Made by a program: the position numbers and the translations under genes. The notes beneath the pieces were generated by a model, which had not been told where the DNA came from, searched no databases, and saw only the letters and a program-made list of their open reading frames with translations. A DNA stretch of 64,000 nucleotides from an uncultured Bacteroidales bacterium (lineage in GTDB: Bacteria > Bacteroidota > Bacteroidia > Bacteroidales > Paludibacteraceae): positions 62,001 to 126,000 of the forward strand of contig CACYZT010000001.1 in NCBI GenBank assembly GCA_902778935.1, written 5' to 3'. Below, one piece after another: positions 51,185 through 60,150 of the stretch (the stretch's first letter is position 1; each line of letters starts with the position of its first letter).

Positions 51185-53974
51185 ATGAAAAAAATAATCC
51201 TGTTTTTTAGTGCATGCGTGCTGAGTATCTCAGCTTTCGCTGTAATGGCTTCTCCGGAACCGATTACGAAAACCCAAGCAGACGGAAGCAAAGTGACCTT
51301 ACGATTGATGGGTGATGAGTTTCATCACTATTACGTCCGCGAGGACGGTGCGCCCGTCAGCTTGAATGACAAGGGCTTTTGGACGGAAGACGAAACGGCT
51401 GTCCGCCCTACTCCGTCCGCGCTTATGATGCGCAAGAACGCTAACCGGAACGTGCGTCTGGCTTCCTATCCGCTGAGCGGTTCGCCGAAAAGTATCGTCA
51501 TTCTGGTGAACTTCAGCGATGTCAAGTTCCAATACAAACAGGAGGATTTCCAGCAAATGTTGAACCAATCGGGTTACAGCGAGAACGGCGGTGTGGGGTC
51601 TGCCCGCGATTATTTCATCGCCTGCTCGGATAGTGTCTTCAGCCCGCAATTTGACTGTTACGGACCGGTCACGCTGAATAATACCGAGGCGTACTACGAC
51701 AGTCACCATGCGCAGATGGTAGTGCATGCATGTAATATGGTTGCCGAAGAGGGCGTGGACATGACGCAGTACGACACGGATAACGACGGACGTCTGGATA
51801 ATGTGTTCATCTATTACGCCGGCCATAACGAGGCGGAGGGTGCAGCCTCCAGTACCATCTGGCCGCACCGTAGTGTAGTGCCTACAGGTGACCGCGTGCA
51901 AAACAAACTCATCTACGACTATGCTTGTACCTCGGAGCTCCGCGGTTCCGCCGGCAACTCGATGTGCGGTATAGGTACGTTCTGCCATGAGTTCGGCCAT
52001 GTGCTCGGTTTGCCCGACTACTACGACACCGAGAACTCCAGCGCCTATACCGTTGGTACGTGGGATATCATGTGTTCGGGTAGTTACAACGGAAACGGCA
52101 AAACGCCTCCTACCCACACCGCCGGCGAACGCTTCCAGTTAGGCTGGACAACGCCTATCCAGTTGGACGCAGCCGGTTCGTACGTCCTCGAGCCGGTGGA
52201 GACCAGCAATACAGTCTATCTGATTGCGAAAACCACGCATAACCTCAGTTTTGACAATGCCGACCCGAACGAGTACTGGTTGCTCGAGAACCGCCAGAAC
52301 GTAGGATGGGACCGCCACGCCACGAGTCTGCCGGGTACTGGTATGCTTATCTGGCATGTGGATTACAGCACTACAGCGTGGGGCTCCAACAAGCCTAACA
52401 ATGACACCCCGCTGCGTTACGATGTCGAGGAGGCAGGCAGCAAGAGAGGTTATTCCGCTCCGAGCGACCCCTTCCCCGGAACAAGCAATGTGATGCAATT
52501 CACCCCGATGCTGCATAACGGAGAGATGCTCGAACAGCCGCTAACGAGCATTGCCCAGGACGGACTGGACATTGTGTTTACCTTCAAATCCAGCGATTTC
52601 ATGTTCGTACCGGCAGAAATACCGGTCATCAAAAGCACCTTTAACGCAGAGACGAAAGAAGCATATACTCCCGCCAGTCTTATCAAAGCGGTAGGTGTAG
52701 GCCTCGAGCCGAACGCAGAAGTGTCGCTGGATATGTCGGGTTCGGGATTCAAGATTTCGCTCGATAGCGCCAAATGGAGCACTTCGGCCACCGTTTTGTC
52801 TAACGCCGACTCCACGCTCGATGTGCCCGTTTATATCCAATATGCACCGCGCAAGCAGGTCTGCGATACCAAGCGCGGTACGCTCACTATCAAGCAGGGC
52901 AACAAATCCGGTACGCTGATCGTCTATGGTACGAGTCCCCGCCCTGTGCTGATTGAGGCACCGCAGGTTACGAAGATTGACGATGTAACGCCTACTACCT
53001 TCAAGGTACAATGGACACCGCAGAAAGATGCGCAAGAGTACTACGTGACGCTCTTTCACATGGAAGACGGCACGGAATCCACCATGGAGAGTTTCGAGAA
53101 CTTTGACGATGAGGTGGCTGTTCAGGAAAGCGGTTGGTACACCAGTTTCTACCGCACCACCACCAAAGCCAAAGAGGACGGTGCAGTGTCGATGTGGTTC
53201 AAAGAGAATAATGAATTCATGATTTCGCCGATTTATTCGTTGCCGGTTATCGAACTGAGTATATGGCTCAATGCGCCGGCTACAACGGACAGCGAGGTCG
53301 GTTTCTTTACCCTCACCGGTTATAGCGACATGGGCATCGACACGATTGATGTGATTAAGGTAACTAAGAACACCAAGAAATATACCTACACCAAGTCCTT
53401 CACCCGTGACCAGGGTTACCGCCGTTTCGGTCTGGACTACACCTCCATCGGCGGTGAAGGCGTATGTCTCGATGCGTTCACTACCACCTTTGACCAAAAG
53501 ACCGTTTACACCTATAAAGGGCGCGAGAAAACTATTCCCGTCGAGGAAGGCAAGGAAGAAGAGGCTGCTTCGTTCTATGCGTATGATTTGACGCCGAACA
53601 CGGTGTATTATATCCGCCTCCAGTGCGAGGAGAACAAGGGCTGCGAGGAGCACGTCAGCCAGCAGAGCATGGAGGTTACCATCGCAACCAAAGCAGGCGA
53701 ACCGGCTGACTCGAAGCACATGACGCTCGATTTGGATTCGCTGGACTACGACCCCGCTACGCACGTGGTGTACATTCCACAATCGCTGGAGAACGGCGCT
53801 GTGAATATCTACAACACGGAGGGCGAACTGATAAAGAGCATTCCTGTTGAACCCACGCAGAATATAGTCGTTCTGCCGGAAGGCGAACTGACGCACGGCA
53901 CGGTTTATCTGCTCAAATATATCCCGAAAAACAAAATGCGCCGCAAAGGCCCGTGGTTGAAGATATTATTCTGA
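51185..53974 (+). CDS. M6-family metalloprotease, T9SS cargo
   Basis: A 929-residue secreted protease. Signal peptide (1-20), catalytic M6 domain about residues 90-430 with the zinc motif CHEFGHVLGLPDYYD near 277 and the Met-turn-like WDIMCSGSYN. Beta-sandwich and fibronectin-like parts follow (TFKVQWTPQKDAQEYYV near 610). The last 70 residues (NIYNTEGELIKSIPV, then GTVYLLKYI) look like a T9SS C-terminal domain. M6 enzymes include immune inhibitor A; here it probably feeds peptides to the SusCD importer, although it has its own promoter. ATG 51185 gives a proper signal peptide; the earlier in-frame ATG overlaps the -7 element. Confidence 0.88.
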   Translation: MKKIILFFSACVLSISAFAVMASPEPITKTQADGSKVTLRLMGDEFHHYYVREDGAPVSLNDKGFWTEDETAVRPTPSALMMRKNANRNVRLASYPLSGSPKSIVILVNFSDVKFQYKQEDFQQMLNQSGYSENGGVGSARDYFIACSDSVFSPQFDCYGPVTLNNTEAYYDSHHAQMVVHACNMVAEEGVDMTQYDTDNDGRLDNVFIYYAGHNEAEGAASSTIWPHRSVVPTGDRVQNKLIYDYACTSELRGSAGNSMCGIGTFCHEFGHVLGLPDYYDTENSSAYTVGTWDIMCSGSYNGNGKTPPTHTAGERFQLGWTTPIQLDAAGSYVLEPVETSNTVYLIAKTTHNLSFDNADPNEYWLLENRQNVGWDRHATSLPGTGMLIWHVDYSTTAWGSNKPNNDTPLRYDVEEAGSKRGYSAPSDPFPGTSNVMQFTPMLHNGEMLEQPLTSIAQDGLDIVFTFKSSDFMFVPAEIPVIKSTFNAETKEAYTPASLIKAVGVGLEPNAEVSLDMSGSGFKISLDSAKWSTSATVLSNADSTLDVPVYIQYAPRKQVCDTKRGTLTIKQGNKSGTLIVYGTSPRPVLIEAPQVTKIDDVTPTTFKVQWTPQKDAQEYYVTLFHMEDGTESTMESFENFDDEVAVQESGWYTSFYRTTTKAKEDGAVSMWFKENNEFMISPIYSLPVIELSIWLNAPATTDSEVGFFTLTGYSDMGIDTIDVIKVTKNTKKYTYTKSFTRDQGYRRFGLDYTSIGGEGVCLDAFTTTFDQKTVYTYKGREKTIPVEEGKEEEAASFYAYDLTPNTVYYIRLQCEENKGCEEHVSQQSMEVTIATKAGEPADSKHMTLDLDSLDYDPATHVVYIPQSLENGAVNIYNTEGELIKSIPVEPTQNIVVLPEGELTHGTVYLLKYIPKNKMRRKGPWLKILF

Positions 53975-53988
53975 CAAACAACAAAAAG

Positions 53989-54723
53989 ATGAAAAATAGA
54001 CATTATTATTATTTGCTTTTGCTTCCCCTCTTCGGGCTGCTCTCTTGCAACAATAATAATCCCGACTGGAGTGAGCAATACAAGGAAGCTTCGTTCTATG
54101 TAGTTCAGTTCGAGCCTACGGCTTTTGAATACATGTCCAATGTGATGCTCGTACCTAATAGCAAAGGCGAGTATCGCATGCGCAGCTTGCAAAACGGCGG
54201 TACATGCAAGGAGTTCTTCCTCTTCCATTCGCCGTTCATGCAAGTGGACACCACGCAACACTGGTTTTTAGCAGACTGGAAATGGGGGCTCTATCTGAGC
54301 AAAGCCCACTCCGTGCTGCAACTCCAATGGAAGGACGTTCGCGACCCTGATGCCACATACGTGCGTGCGGATTTTCAACCCATCACCACTGGTATTCTCC
54401 GCAGAATAGGTATTGTCAAACGCAGCGACATTGACCGTTTGCTCTATATCGAACCGGCGCCCGCGACCGATAAACCCGGCACATGGGGACGCACGTCCGG
54501 AGGTATCTCAACCGACCATCTGGCACCCGTCTATCTCAATCGGTATTTCTCGGCACAGGATATTCCCGACGTGATTGACCGAAAAGGCGATTGGCAATAT
54601 ACCAAACAAGATTTCTTGGCCGAACGTTTGCGCCAGGATAGCTTGCAAAAAGTCTATCGTGACCGACTCGCTACGCTCATCTATGCCGGACGCGTCAATA
54701 ACGTTGTAACACTGATTGAATAG
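53989..54723 (+). CDS. Lipoprotein, function unknown
   Basis: A 244-residue lipoprotein with signal peptide ending LLSCNNNN (lipidated Cys at about 19). The mature part has scattered aromatic residues, LYLSKAHSVLQLQWKDVRD near 100 and no repeats, and a helical C-terminus. No family recognised. It follows the M6 protease gene after 14 bases and shares its message, so it may assist the protease or the uptake system. Confidence 0.75.
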   Translation: MKNRHYYYLLLLPLFGLLSCNNNNPDWSEQYKEASFYVVQFEPTAFEYMSNVMLVPNSKGEYRMRSLQNGGTCKEFFLFHSPFMQVDTTQHWFLADWKWGLYLSKAHSVLQLQWKDVRDPDATYVRADFQPITTGILRRIGIVKRSDIDRLLYIEPAPATDKPGTWGRTSGGISTDHLAPVYLNRYFSAQDIPDVIDRKGDWQYTKQDFLAERLRQDSLQKVYRDRLATLIYAGRVNNVVTLIE

Positions 54724-54773
54724 GTTCAACGAGCAAACGCTCCATTTTACCCCACTTTTTTATTAAAATGTTA

Positions 54774-54809
54774 ATAACTCGCGTAAGTCATTGAATTTAC
54801 GCGAGTTAT
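54774..54809. other. 13-base perfect inverted repeat upstream of mraZ
   Basis: ATAACTCGCGTAA and TTACGCGAGTTAT are separated by ten bases. No T run follows on the plus strand, so it is either a weak terminator after the lipoprotein gene or a protein-binding palindrome. Confidence 0.7.
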
Positions 54810-54864
54810 CGTATATATCCAGTTGTTAAAAAAATGTTAATAAAACAATTGAAAAATTTTTTTG

Positions 54865-54879
54865 TGGGGAAATGTGGGT
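54865..54879 (+). promoter_or_regulatory. MraZ box (TGGGN-N5-TGGGN)
   Basis: TGGGG, five bases, TGGGT. This is the repeat-and-spacer pattern bound by MraZ in other bacteria. A third AAAGTGGGG lies at 54921-54929, five bases before the mraZ ATG. The pair covers the -33 region, as expected for autorepression. Confidence 0.75.
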
Positions 54880-54897
54880 TATTTCGATTTTTTTTTG

Positions 54898-54905
54898 TAC
54901 CTTTG
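54898..54905 (+). promoter_or_regulatory. -7 box of the mraZ/dcw promoter
   Basis: TACCTTTG, 28 bases before the mraZ ATG. There is no TTTG at the usual distance; that place is taken by the MraZ box. Confidence 0.75.
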
Positions 54906-54933
54906 CAGCGAATTTTAATAAAAGTGGGGAATT

Positions 54934-55395
54934 ATGCAGACATTTATTGGAAATATTGAGGCAAGGCTGGACGAGAAAGGGCGCATTTTCGTTCCGGCTG
55001 CTTATCGTAAGATTTTGGCGGAGTGCGAGTCAAAGCGCATTGTGATGCGCCGTGATACGGACAATGAATGTCTGATGTTCTACCCTGAGCATATATGGAA
55101 TGAGAAAGTGGAGCAGCTTCGCCAGACGCTCGACGAATGGGATCCGGAGGACCAACTCATTCTCATGCAATTCATGGCGGACGCCGAGTATTTTGAGTTG
55201 GACGGACAGGGTCGTATATTGCTGCAGAAGAAGAATCTGGAGACGATAGGAGCGCAGCAGGACGTGCTCTTCGTTGGCATGCTGAACCGCTTTGCGCTGT
55301 GGGCGCCGGAGACCTTTGCGGCTAAGAAACTCAGCCAGAGCGAGTTGGCGGCAAGACTGCGGGCAAAGATGAAAAAGACGGAGAACCGCGGTTGA
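54934..55395 (+). CDS. mraZ: Transcriptional regulator MraZ
   Basis: A 153-residue protein with two AbrB/SpoVT-like DNA-binding halves: ARLDEKGRIFVPAAYRK at residues 9-25 and FELDGQGRILLQKKNLE near 87, each with the DxxGR motif. MraZ represses the dcw cluster, including its own gene, through TGGGN direct repeats, which are present upstream. First gene of the division and cell-wall cluster. Confidence 0.95.
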   Translation: MQTFIGNIEARLDEKGRIFVPAAYRKILAECESKRIVMRRDTDNECLMFYPEHIWNEKVEQLRQTLDEWDPEDQLILMQFMADAEYFELDGQGRILLQKKNLETIGAQQDVLFVGMLNRFALWAPETFAAKKLSQSELAARLRAKMKKTENRG

Positions 55396-55426
55396 ACACA
55401 CAGCATAGTAACCTTATAGGAATGAC

Positions 55427-55463
55427 GCGGTAATCACCCGCTAATCACCCGCTAATCACGCGC
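55427..55463 (+). repeat. 11-base tandem repeat between mraZ and rsmH
   Basis: CTAATCACCCG-type units: GGTAATCACCC, GCTAATCACCC, GCTAATCACGC, and a partial unit at each side. It is intergenic. Confidence 0.9.
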
Positions 55464-55488
55464 TTTTTGATAATAAATAGATAATAAA

Positions 55489-56436
55489 ATGGAGGAGATT
55501 TACCACATACCGGCGATGTTGAAAGAGACGATTGAGGGTTTGGCAATTAAGCCGAACGGGGTGTATGTGGATGTGACATTCGGCGGAGGAGGACATAGCA
55601 GGGCGATATTGGAGGAGATAGACAATTCACAATTCACAATTCACAATTCACAAAGGGCTTGTAAAGAGTCCGTACAAAAAGGTCATCTTTACTCGTTCGA
55701 CCAGGACAAAGATGCGCTGTCCAACGCGATAGACGATGAGCGGTGGACGTTCGTTCATTCGAACTTCCGCTACTTGCGGAATTGGATGGATTATTACGGC
55801 GTGACGGAGATAGACGGTTTGTTAGCCGATTTGGGAGTGAGTTTTCATCATTTCGATTGTCCGGAACGCGGTTTCAGTTTTCGGTTCAGCGCACCGCTCG
55901 ACATGCGAATGAACCAAACGGCAAAACGTACGGCCGCGGATATCGTCAACGGATATAGCGAAGAAGAATTAGCGAATATTTTCTGGCTTTACGGCGAATT
56001 AAAGAACGGGAGGGGCATCGCGAGGAATATATGCAAGGCCCGTTCTTTGAAGCCGATTTTGCGGACGGAAGAACTGGTGGCGGCTTCGCGTATTCCTGCC
56101 GAGATGAGCAAGGAGCTGGCACGGCTGTTTCAGGCCTTGCGCATCGAGGTGAACGATGAGTTAGGTGCGCTGCGCGAGATGTTGGTCGCAGCGAGAGACT
56201 TACTCAAACCAGGCGGACGGATAGCTATTCTGACCTACCACTCGCTGGAAGACCGGCTGGTGAAAAATTTCCTTCGCAGCGGAAACCTGGAAGGCACTAT
56301 CGAGAAAGATTTTTACGGCAATAATCTCAGTCCGTTCGTGCTGATAGAGAAAGGACGCGAGGCTTCGCCCGAAGAGGTGGAAAGAAACCCGAGAGCACGT
56401 AGCGCCAAACTCCGCGTTGCCGAGAAAAAATCGTAA
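55489..56436 (+). CDS. rsmH: 16S rRNA m4C1402 methyltransferase
   Basis: A 315-residue SAM methyltransferase (formerly MraW) acting on C1402 of 16S rRNA. HIPAMLKETIEGL (6-18), SAM motif VDVTFGGGGHSRAIL (27-41), ADLGVSFHHFD and the ending NPRARSAKLRVAEK. Residues 45-55 (DNSQFTIHNSQ) are a heptamer-repeat insertion right after the SAM motif, where relatives have a short turn. Second gene of the dcw cluster. Confidence 0.96.
   Translation: MEEIYHIPAMLKETIEGLAIKPNGVYVDVTFGGGGHSRAILEEIDNSQFTIHNSQRACKESVQKGHLYSFDQDKDALSNAIDDERWTFVHSNFRYLRNWMDYYGVTEIDGLLADLGVSFHHFDCPERGFSFRFSAPLDMRMNQTAKRTAADIVNGYSEEELANIFWLYGELKNGRGIARNICKARSLKPILRTEELVAASRIPAEMSKELARLFQALRIEVNDELGALREMLVAARDLLKPGGRIAILTYHSLEDRLVKNFLRSGNLEGTIEKDFYGNNLSPFVLIEKGREASPEEVERNPRARSAKLRVAEKKS
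55621..55653 (+). repeat. Heptamer tandem repeat inside rsmH
   Basis: ACAATTC repeated four and a half times, read as DNSQFTIHNSQ with a seven-residue period. Confidence 0.95.
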
Positions 56437-56456
56437 ATCATCCTATCGTAAATAGC

Positions 56457-56771
56457 ATGGCAGACGCGCATGACATACAAAGTTGGCTGAACGGCGACAA
56501 ACTGCGAAGCGAGAAATTCAGGGAGCAGTACCCGCTGATTGCGCTGATTGTTGTTCTTATTTTTCTCTATATCCTCACGGGTTATCAGTCCGCCAAACAG
56601 CAACACCAGTTGACGGACACCAAGAAAGAAATGTTGGATGCGAAGTTCCGTTATATGACGATAAGTGCACAGCTCACCAATACCACGCGTCAGAGCCAGA
56701 TTATAGATGCGCTTAAACAAAACGGGAGTGAGTTACAGGAAAATAGAACTCCTCCGGTGAAAATAAAATAA
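56457..56771 (+). CDS. ftsL: FtsL-like cell division protein
   Basis: A 104-residue bitopic protein: a short cytoplasmic part, one membrane helix at about residues 27-43 (LIALIVVLIFLYILTGY) and a periplasmic coiled coil. Size, topology and position between rsmH and ftsI fit the Bacteroidota FtsL-like protein that helps bring FtsI/FtsW to the septum. Sequence similarity to E. coli FtsL is weak, as usual. Confidence 0.8.
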   Translation: MADAHDIQSWLNGDKLRSEKFREQYPLIALIVVLIFLYILTGYQSAKQQHQLTDTKKEMLDAKFRYMTISAQLTNTTRQSQIIDALKQNGSELQENRTPPVKIK

Positions 56772-56809
56772 ATACCCTAATCGTAACTATCAAAATTGTA
56801 AAGGTACTT

Positions 56810-58609
56810 ATGTCTGACGAGCAAAGAAATACCATTTGGCGATTTGCGATTATCTTCATCGTGATTACGTTGGGTTTTGTTGCTGTGTTGGTCAAAATCG
56901 CTTATATCCAGACCGTTGAACGCGACGAATGGCTCAAGGTGGCGGAAAAACAAGTACCGACCGTTCGACCTATTACCGCCACCCGCGGAAACATACTTGA
57001 TTGTAACGGGCGTCTGCTGGCGTCAAGTATGCCGCAATATTATATGTATATGGACACACGCGTACCCGCGTTACATGAGAAAAAAGGTGCGCTTTTCACT
57101 GCCCATGTTGACTCGTTGGCAAAAGACTTGGCGAACATCGTGGGTGGACATTCGCAAGCAGAGTACAAAGCCCGCATTGTTCAAGCCTACCGCAAAGGAG
57201 AGAAACGTCTCAAGGTGTGCGACCATCGCATCAACTACCTCCAACGACAGGAGTTGGAGCAAAACGCGCTCATTAAGAAAGGCAAGTACCGGAGTGGTAT
57301 CTTCTTTGAGGACCAGCACCGTCGTATCAAGCCCTACGGTCTGTTAGCAAGCCGCACGATAGGCGGCATCTACGGCGAAGGAGGAGGCGGTAACTCGGGC
57401 CTCGAGAAGCGGTTTGACAAGGAACTGCGAGGCGAGGACGGACTGAGCAGTATTCAGAAGATTGGCGGCCGATACGAGTCGGTGACCATCGATGAAGCGA
57501 AAGACGGCCTGGACGTAGTGACTACAATCGATGCGAACCTGCAGGACATCGTGGAGAACGCACTGCTGGAAAGGACGGCACTACGTGGTGCCAAATGGGG
57601 TTGCTGCATCTTGATGGAAACGCAGACGGGGTTTATCCGAGCCATAGCCAATCTGGACAGGTCCGCCACAGACGGACATTATTTCGAGGCGCAGAACCAC
57701 GCCGTACAGCGTGTGGAACCCGGTTCGACCTTCAAAACGATCGCCCTGATGGCGGCGCTCGATGACGGCAAAATCGACATTGACGACACCGTAAGCGTGA
57801 CGCGCCAACCGTGGAAATACTTCACCGTCAAGCACCGCGATGCCCACCCCATGGACACGCTGCTAACCGTCCGCTCGGCATTAGCCGTGTCGTCGAATAT
57901 CGCGCTCGCAAAACTCATTACGCGCAGTTATGAAGGATCGGCGAACAAGTTCGTCCGCAAAATCGAGAAAATGGGACTGATGGACAGTGTTTATTGCGAG
58001 ATTCCGGGTGCAGACAAAGTGCGTATCGATGTGCCCAAAGATACCGTCACGCTCAGCAAGATGGCGTACGGCTATTCGGTGGAACTGAGCCCGATGCAGA
58101 TTTTGATGTTCTACAATGCCATCGCGAACGGCGGACGGATGATGCGGCCTATGCTCGTCACCGCCATCCAGCAGAACGGCGAGATAGAGAAACGTTTCCG
58201 ACCGGAAGTAGTAAAATCCTCTATTTGTGGCAGCCGGACGCTCAAGGACATCCAGGGTGCGCTGCACGATGTCGTGTGGGACAACCATCTCGGCACGGCT
58301 GCCAAGAAAGCATGGATTGGCAACAAAGCCCAATCGAACCTCGTGAGCATAGCCGGAAAGACGGGCACCGCACAGCTGATTATCCCCGGTCACGGCTATT
58401 CGGGCAGACACCATAGGATGACCTTCGTCGGCTATTTCCCGGAGGAGAACCCGCGATACACCTGTATATGCATGATTGAGGACCCGCAGTATCCGTACGA
58501 CGCAGGCCTGGATTGCGGTACTACGGTACGCGTGATAGCTGAGAAAACAATGGCTTACACGGGTTGCTATGTTTATCGAAATGGCGAGCGCGTTCTCGAT
58601 AAACGTTAA
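56810..58609 (+). CDS. ftsI: Septal peptidoglycan transpeptidase (PBP3/FtsI)
   Basis: A 599-residue class B penicillin-binding protein. Membrane helix at 12-32, pedestal with RGNILDCNGRLLASS near 60, then the transpeptidase domain: SxxK as STFK near 305, SxN as SSN near 361 and KTG in AGKTGTAQ near 517. It crosslinks septal peptidoglycan with FtsW. Many Bacteroidales homologues carry a PASTA domain at the end; this one stops at RNGERVLDKR without it. The stop codon is within an octamer array that precedes murE. Confidence 0.95.
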   Translation: MSDEQRNTIWRFAIIFIVITLGFVAVLVKIAYIQTVERDEWLKVAEKQVPTVRPITATRGNILDCNGRLLASSMPQYYMYMDTRVPALHEKKGALFTAHVDSLAKDLANIVGGHSQAEYKARIVQAYRKGEKRLKVCDHRINYLQRQELEQNALIKKGKYRSGIFFEDQHRRIKPYGLLASRTIGGIYGEGGGGNSGLEKRFDKELRGEDGLSSIQKIGGRYESVTIDEAKDGLDVVTTIDANLQDIVENALLERTALRGAKWGCCILMETQTGFIRAIANLDRSATDGHYFEAQNHAVQRVEPGSTFKTIALMAALDDGKIDIDDTVSVTRQPWKYFTVKHRDAHPMDTLLTVRSALAVSSNIALAKLITRSYEGSANKFVRKIEKMGLMDSVYCEIPGADKVRIDVPKDTVTLSKMAYGYSVELSPMQILMFYNAIANGGRMMRPMLVTAIQQNGEIEKRFRPEVVKSSICGSRTLKDIQGALHDVVWDNHLGTAAKKAWIGNKAQSNLVSIAGKTGTAQLIIPGHGYSGRHHRMTFVGYFPEENPRYTCICMIEDPQYPYDAGLDCGTTVRVIAEKTMAYTGCYVYRNGERVLDKR

Positions 58610-58640
58610 ACTGTTAAATCGTTAAATTGATATAACGTTA
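58601..58640 (+). repeat. Octamer tandem repeat between ftsI and murE
   Basis: Units CGTTAAAC, TGTTAAAT, CGTTAAAT, TGATATAA, CGTTA. The first holds the ftsI TAA stop. Confidence 0.8.
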
Positions 58641-58641
58641 T

Positions 58642-60114
58642 ATGCTTTTAAGCGAATTACTGAGTGCGATTGAGCCGATAGAGGTCTTCGGCCGCACGGA
58701 CAAAGAGATTAACGGCCTGCATTTTGACAGCCGTAAGATAGGTCAAAACGACCTGTTTGTTGCACAAGTGGGCACATCTGTAGATGGACATACCTTCATT
58801 GATGGTTGTGTCTCACGCGGTGCGGCGGCGGTAGTGCTGAGCAAGAGAGAGTACTTGGACAATGGACAATGGACAATGGACAATGGACAATGTACTTTTG
58901 TGCTGGTGGAGAACACCGACAAGGCCTTAGGTCTGCTGGCGAGCAAATGGTTCGGCGAACCGAGCAAAGCCCTTACACTGGTCGGAGTGACGGGAACGAA
59001 CGGCAAGACGACTATCGCCACCTTATTATACAAACTCGTACGTGCGTTGGGTTATAAAGCCGGCTTGCTCTCCACCGTAGTCAATTATATTGAAGATGAG
59101 GCAGTTACAGCCACGCATACCACGCCGGACGCCTTGGAACTGAACGGTCTGCTCCGACGCATGGTGGACGCCGGTTGTACCTACGCCTTCATGGAGGTCT
59201 CCTCGCATGCCATCGCGCAGGAACGCATCGCCGGACTGGATTTCGATGGAGCGCTGTTCACCAATCTGACCCGCGATCACATCGATTACCACAAGACCTT
59301 CGATAACTATCGCGACACCAAGAAACGCCTGTTCGACGGGCTGAAGAAAACGGCGTTCGCTGTGACCAATAAAGACGACAAGAACGGACTGGTGATGACG
59401 CAGAACTGCAAAGCGACAGTCAAGACCTACTCCACCCGTTCGCTCGCGGACTACAAGGCGCAGATTCTGGAGGAAGGCTTCGATGGAATGATGCTGAATA
59501 TCAACGGAAAAGAAGTGTTCGTGCCGCTCGTCGGAAGGTTCAATGTATCGAACCTGCTCTGCATCTACGGCGCGGCTTTGTGCCTCGGTTTGGACGAACT
59601 CGATGTGCTGCGTGTGCTCAGTACGCTCAAACCGGTGAACGGACGTTTCGAGACCATTCATAGCAACAAAGGATGGACCGCCATCGTGGACTACGCCCAT
59701 ACACCGGACGCGGTGGATAATGTCATTCAAACCGTCCGCGAAATCAAGAAAGACGGAGCACGGCTGATAACGGTGGTCGGTTGTGGCGGTAACCGCGACA
59801 AAGGCAAACGACCGATGATGGCGCAGATAGCCAAACGAGGCAGCGAGCAGTTAATCCTGACCTCCGATAACCCGCGTGACGAAGAACCGAAGGATATCCT
59901 CAAGGACATGACGGACGGACTGACGGCGGAGGAACTGCGCAGCACGCTCGTCATCGAGGACCGCGCAGCCGCTATCCAGACTGCCTGCACCCTGGCGCAG
60001 AAGGACGATGTCATCCTCATTGCCGGAAAAGGACACGAAGACTACCAAATCATCAAGGGCGTCAAGCATCATTTCGACGACCACGAGGAGGTTCGCAAAT
60101 ATGCGAACATTTGA
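58642..60114 (+). CDS. murE: UDP-MurNAc-tripeptide synthetase (meso-DAP adding)
   Basis: A 490-residue Mur ligase that adds the third stem-peptide residue. ATP loop VTGTNGKTTIATL near 114-126, HTTPDALEL for the substrate, and TSDNPRDEEP near 415, the DNPR motif that selects meso-diaminopimelate. Residues 72-84 (DNGQWTMDNGQCT) are a heptamer-repeat insertion in the N-terminal domain. The TGA stop lies in another repeat. Confidence 0.96.
   Translation: MLLSELLSAIEPIEVFGRTDKEINGLHFDSRKIGQNDLFVAQVGTSVDGHTFIDGCVSRGAAAVVLSKREYLDNGQWTMDNGQCTFVLVENTDKALGLLASKWFGEPSKALTLVGVTGTNGKTTIATLLYKLVRALGYKAGLLSTVVNYIEDEAVTATHTTPDALELNGLLRRMVDAGCTYAFMEVSSHAIAQERIAGLDFDGALFTNLTRDHIDYHKTFDNYRDTKKRLFDGLKKTAFAVTNKDDKNGLVMTQNCKATVKTYSTRSLADYKAQILEEGFDGMMLNINGKEVFVPLVGRFNVSNLLCIYGAALCLGLDELDVLRVLSTLKPVNGRFETIHSNKGWTAIVDYAHTPDAVDNVIQTVREIKKDGARLITVVGCGGNRDKGKRPMMAQIAKRGSEQLILTSDNPRDEEPKDILKDMTDGLTAEELRSTLVIEDRAAAIQTACTLAQKDDVILIAGKGHEDYQIIKGVKHHFDDHEEVRKYANI
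58855..58892 (+). repeat. Heptamer tandem repeat inside murE
   Basis: TGGACAA repeated five times, read as LDNGQWTMDNGQC. Confidence 0.95.
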
Positions 60115-60150
60115 CATTTGAAAATTTGACATTTGACAATTTGAGATTTT
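60108..60150 (+). repeat. Heptamer-type repeat between murE and mraY
   Basis: ACATTTG/AAATTTG/ACAATTTG units, including the murE TGA stop and running up to the mraY ATG. Confidence 0.85.

Noticed and set aside
55427..55463. Iterons of a replication origin
   Set aside because: The 11-base units lie between mraZ and rsmH with no replication gene nearby, and similar arrays occur inside coding sequence; they belong to the dispersed repeat class.
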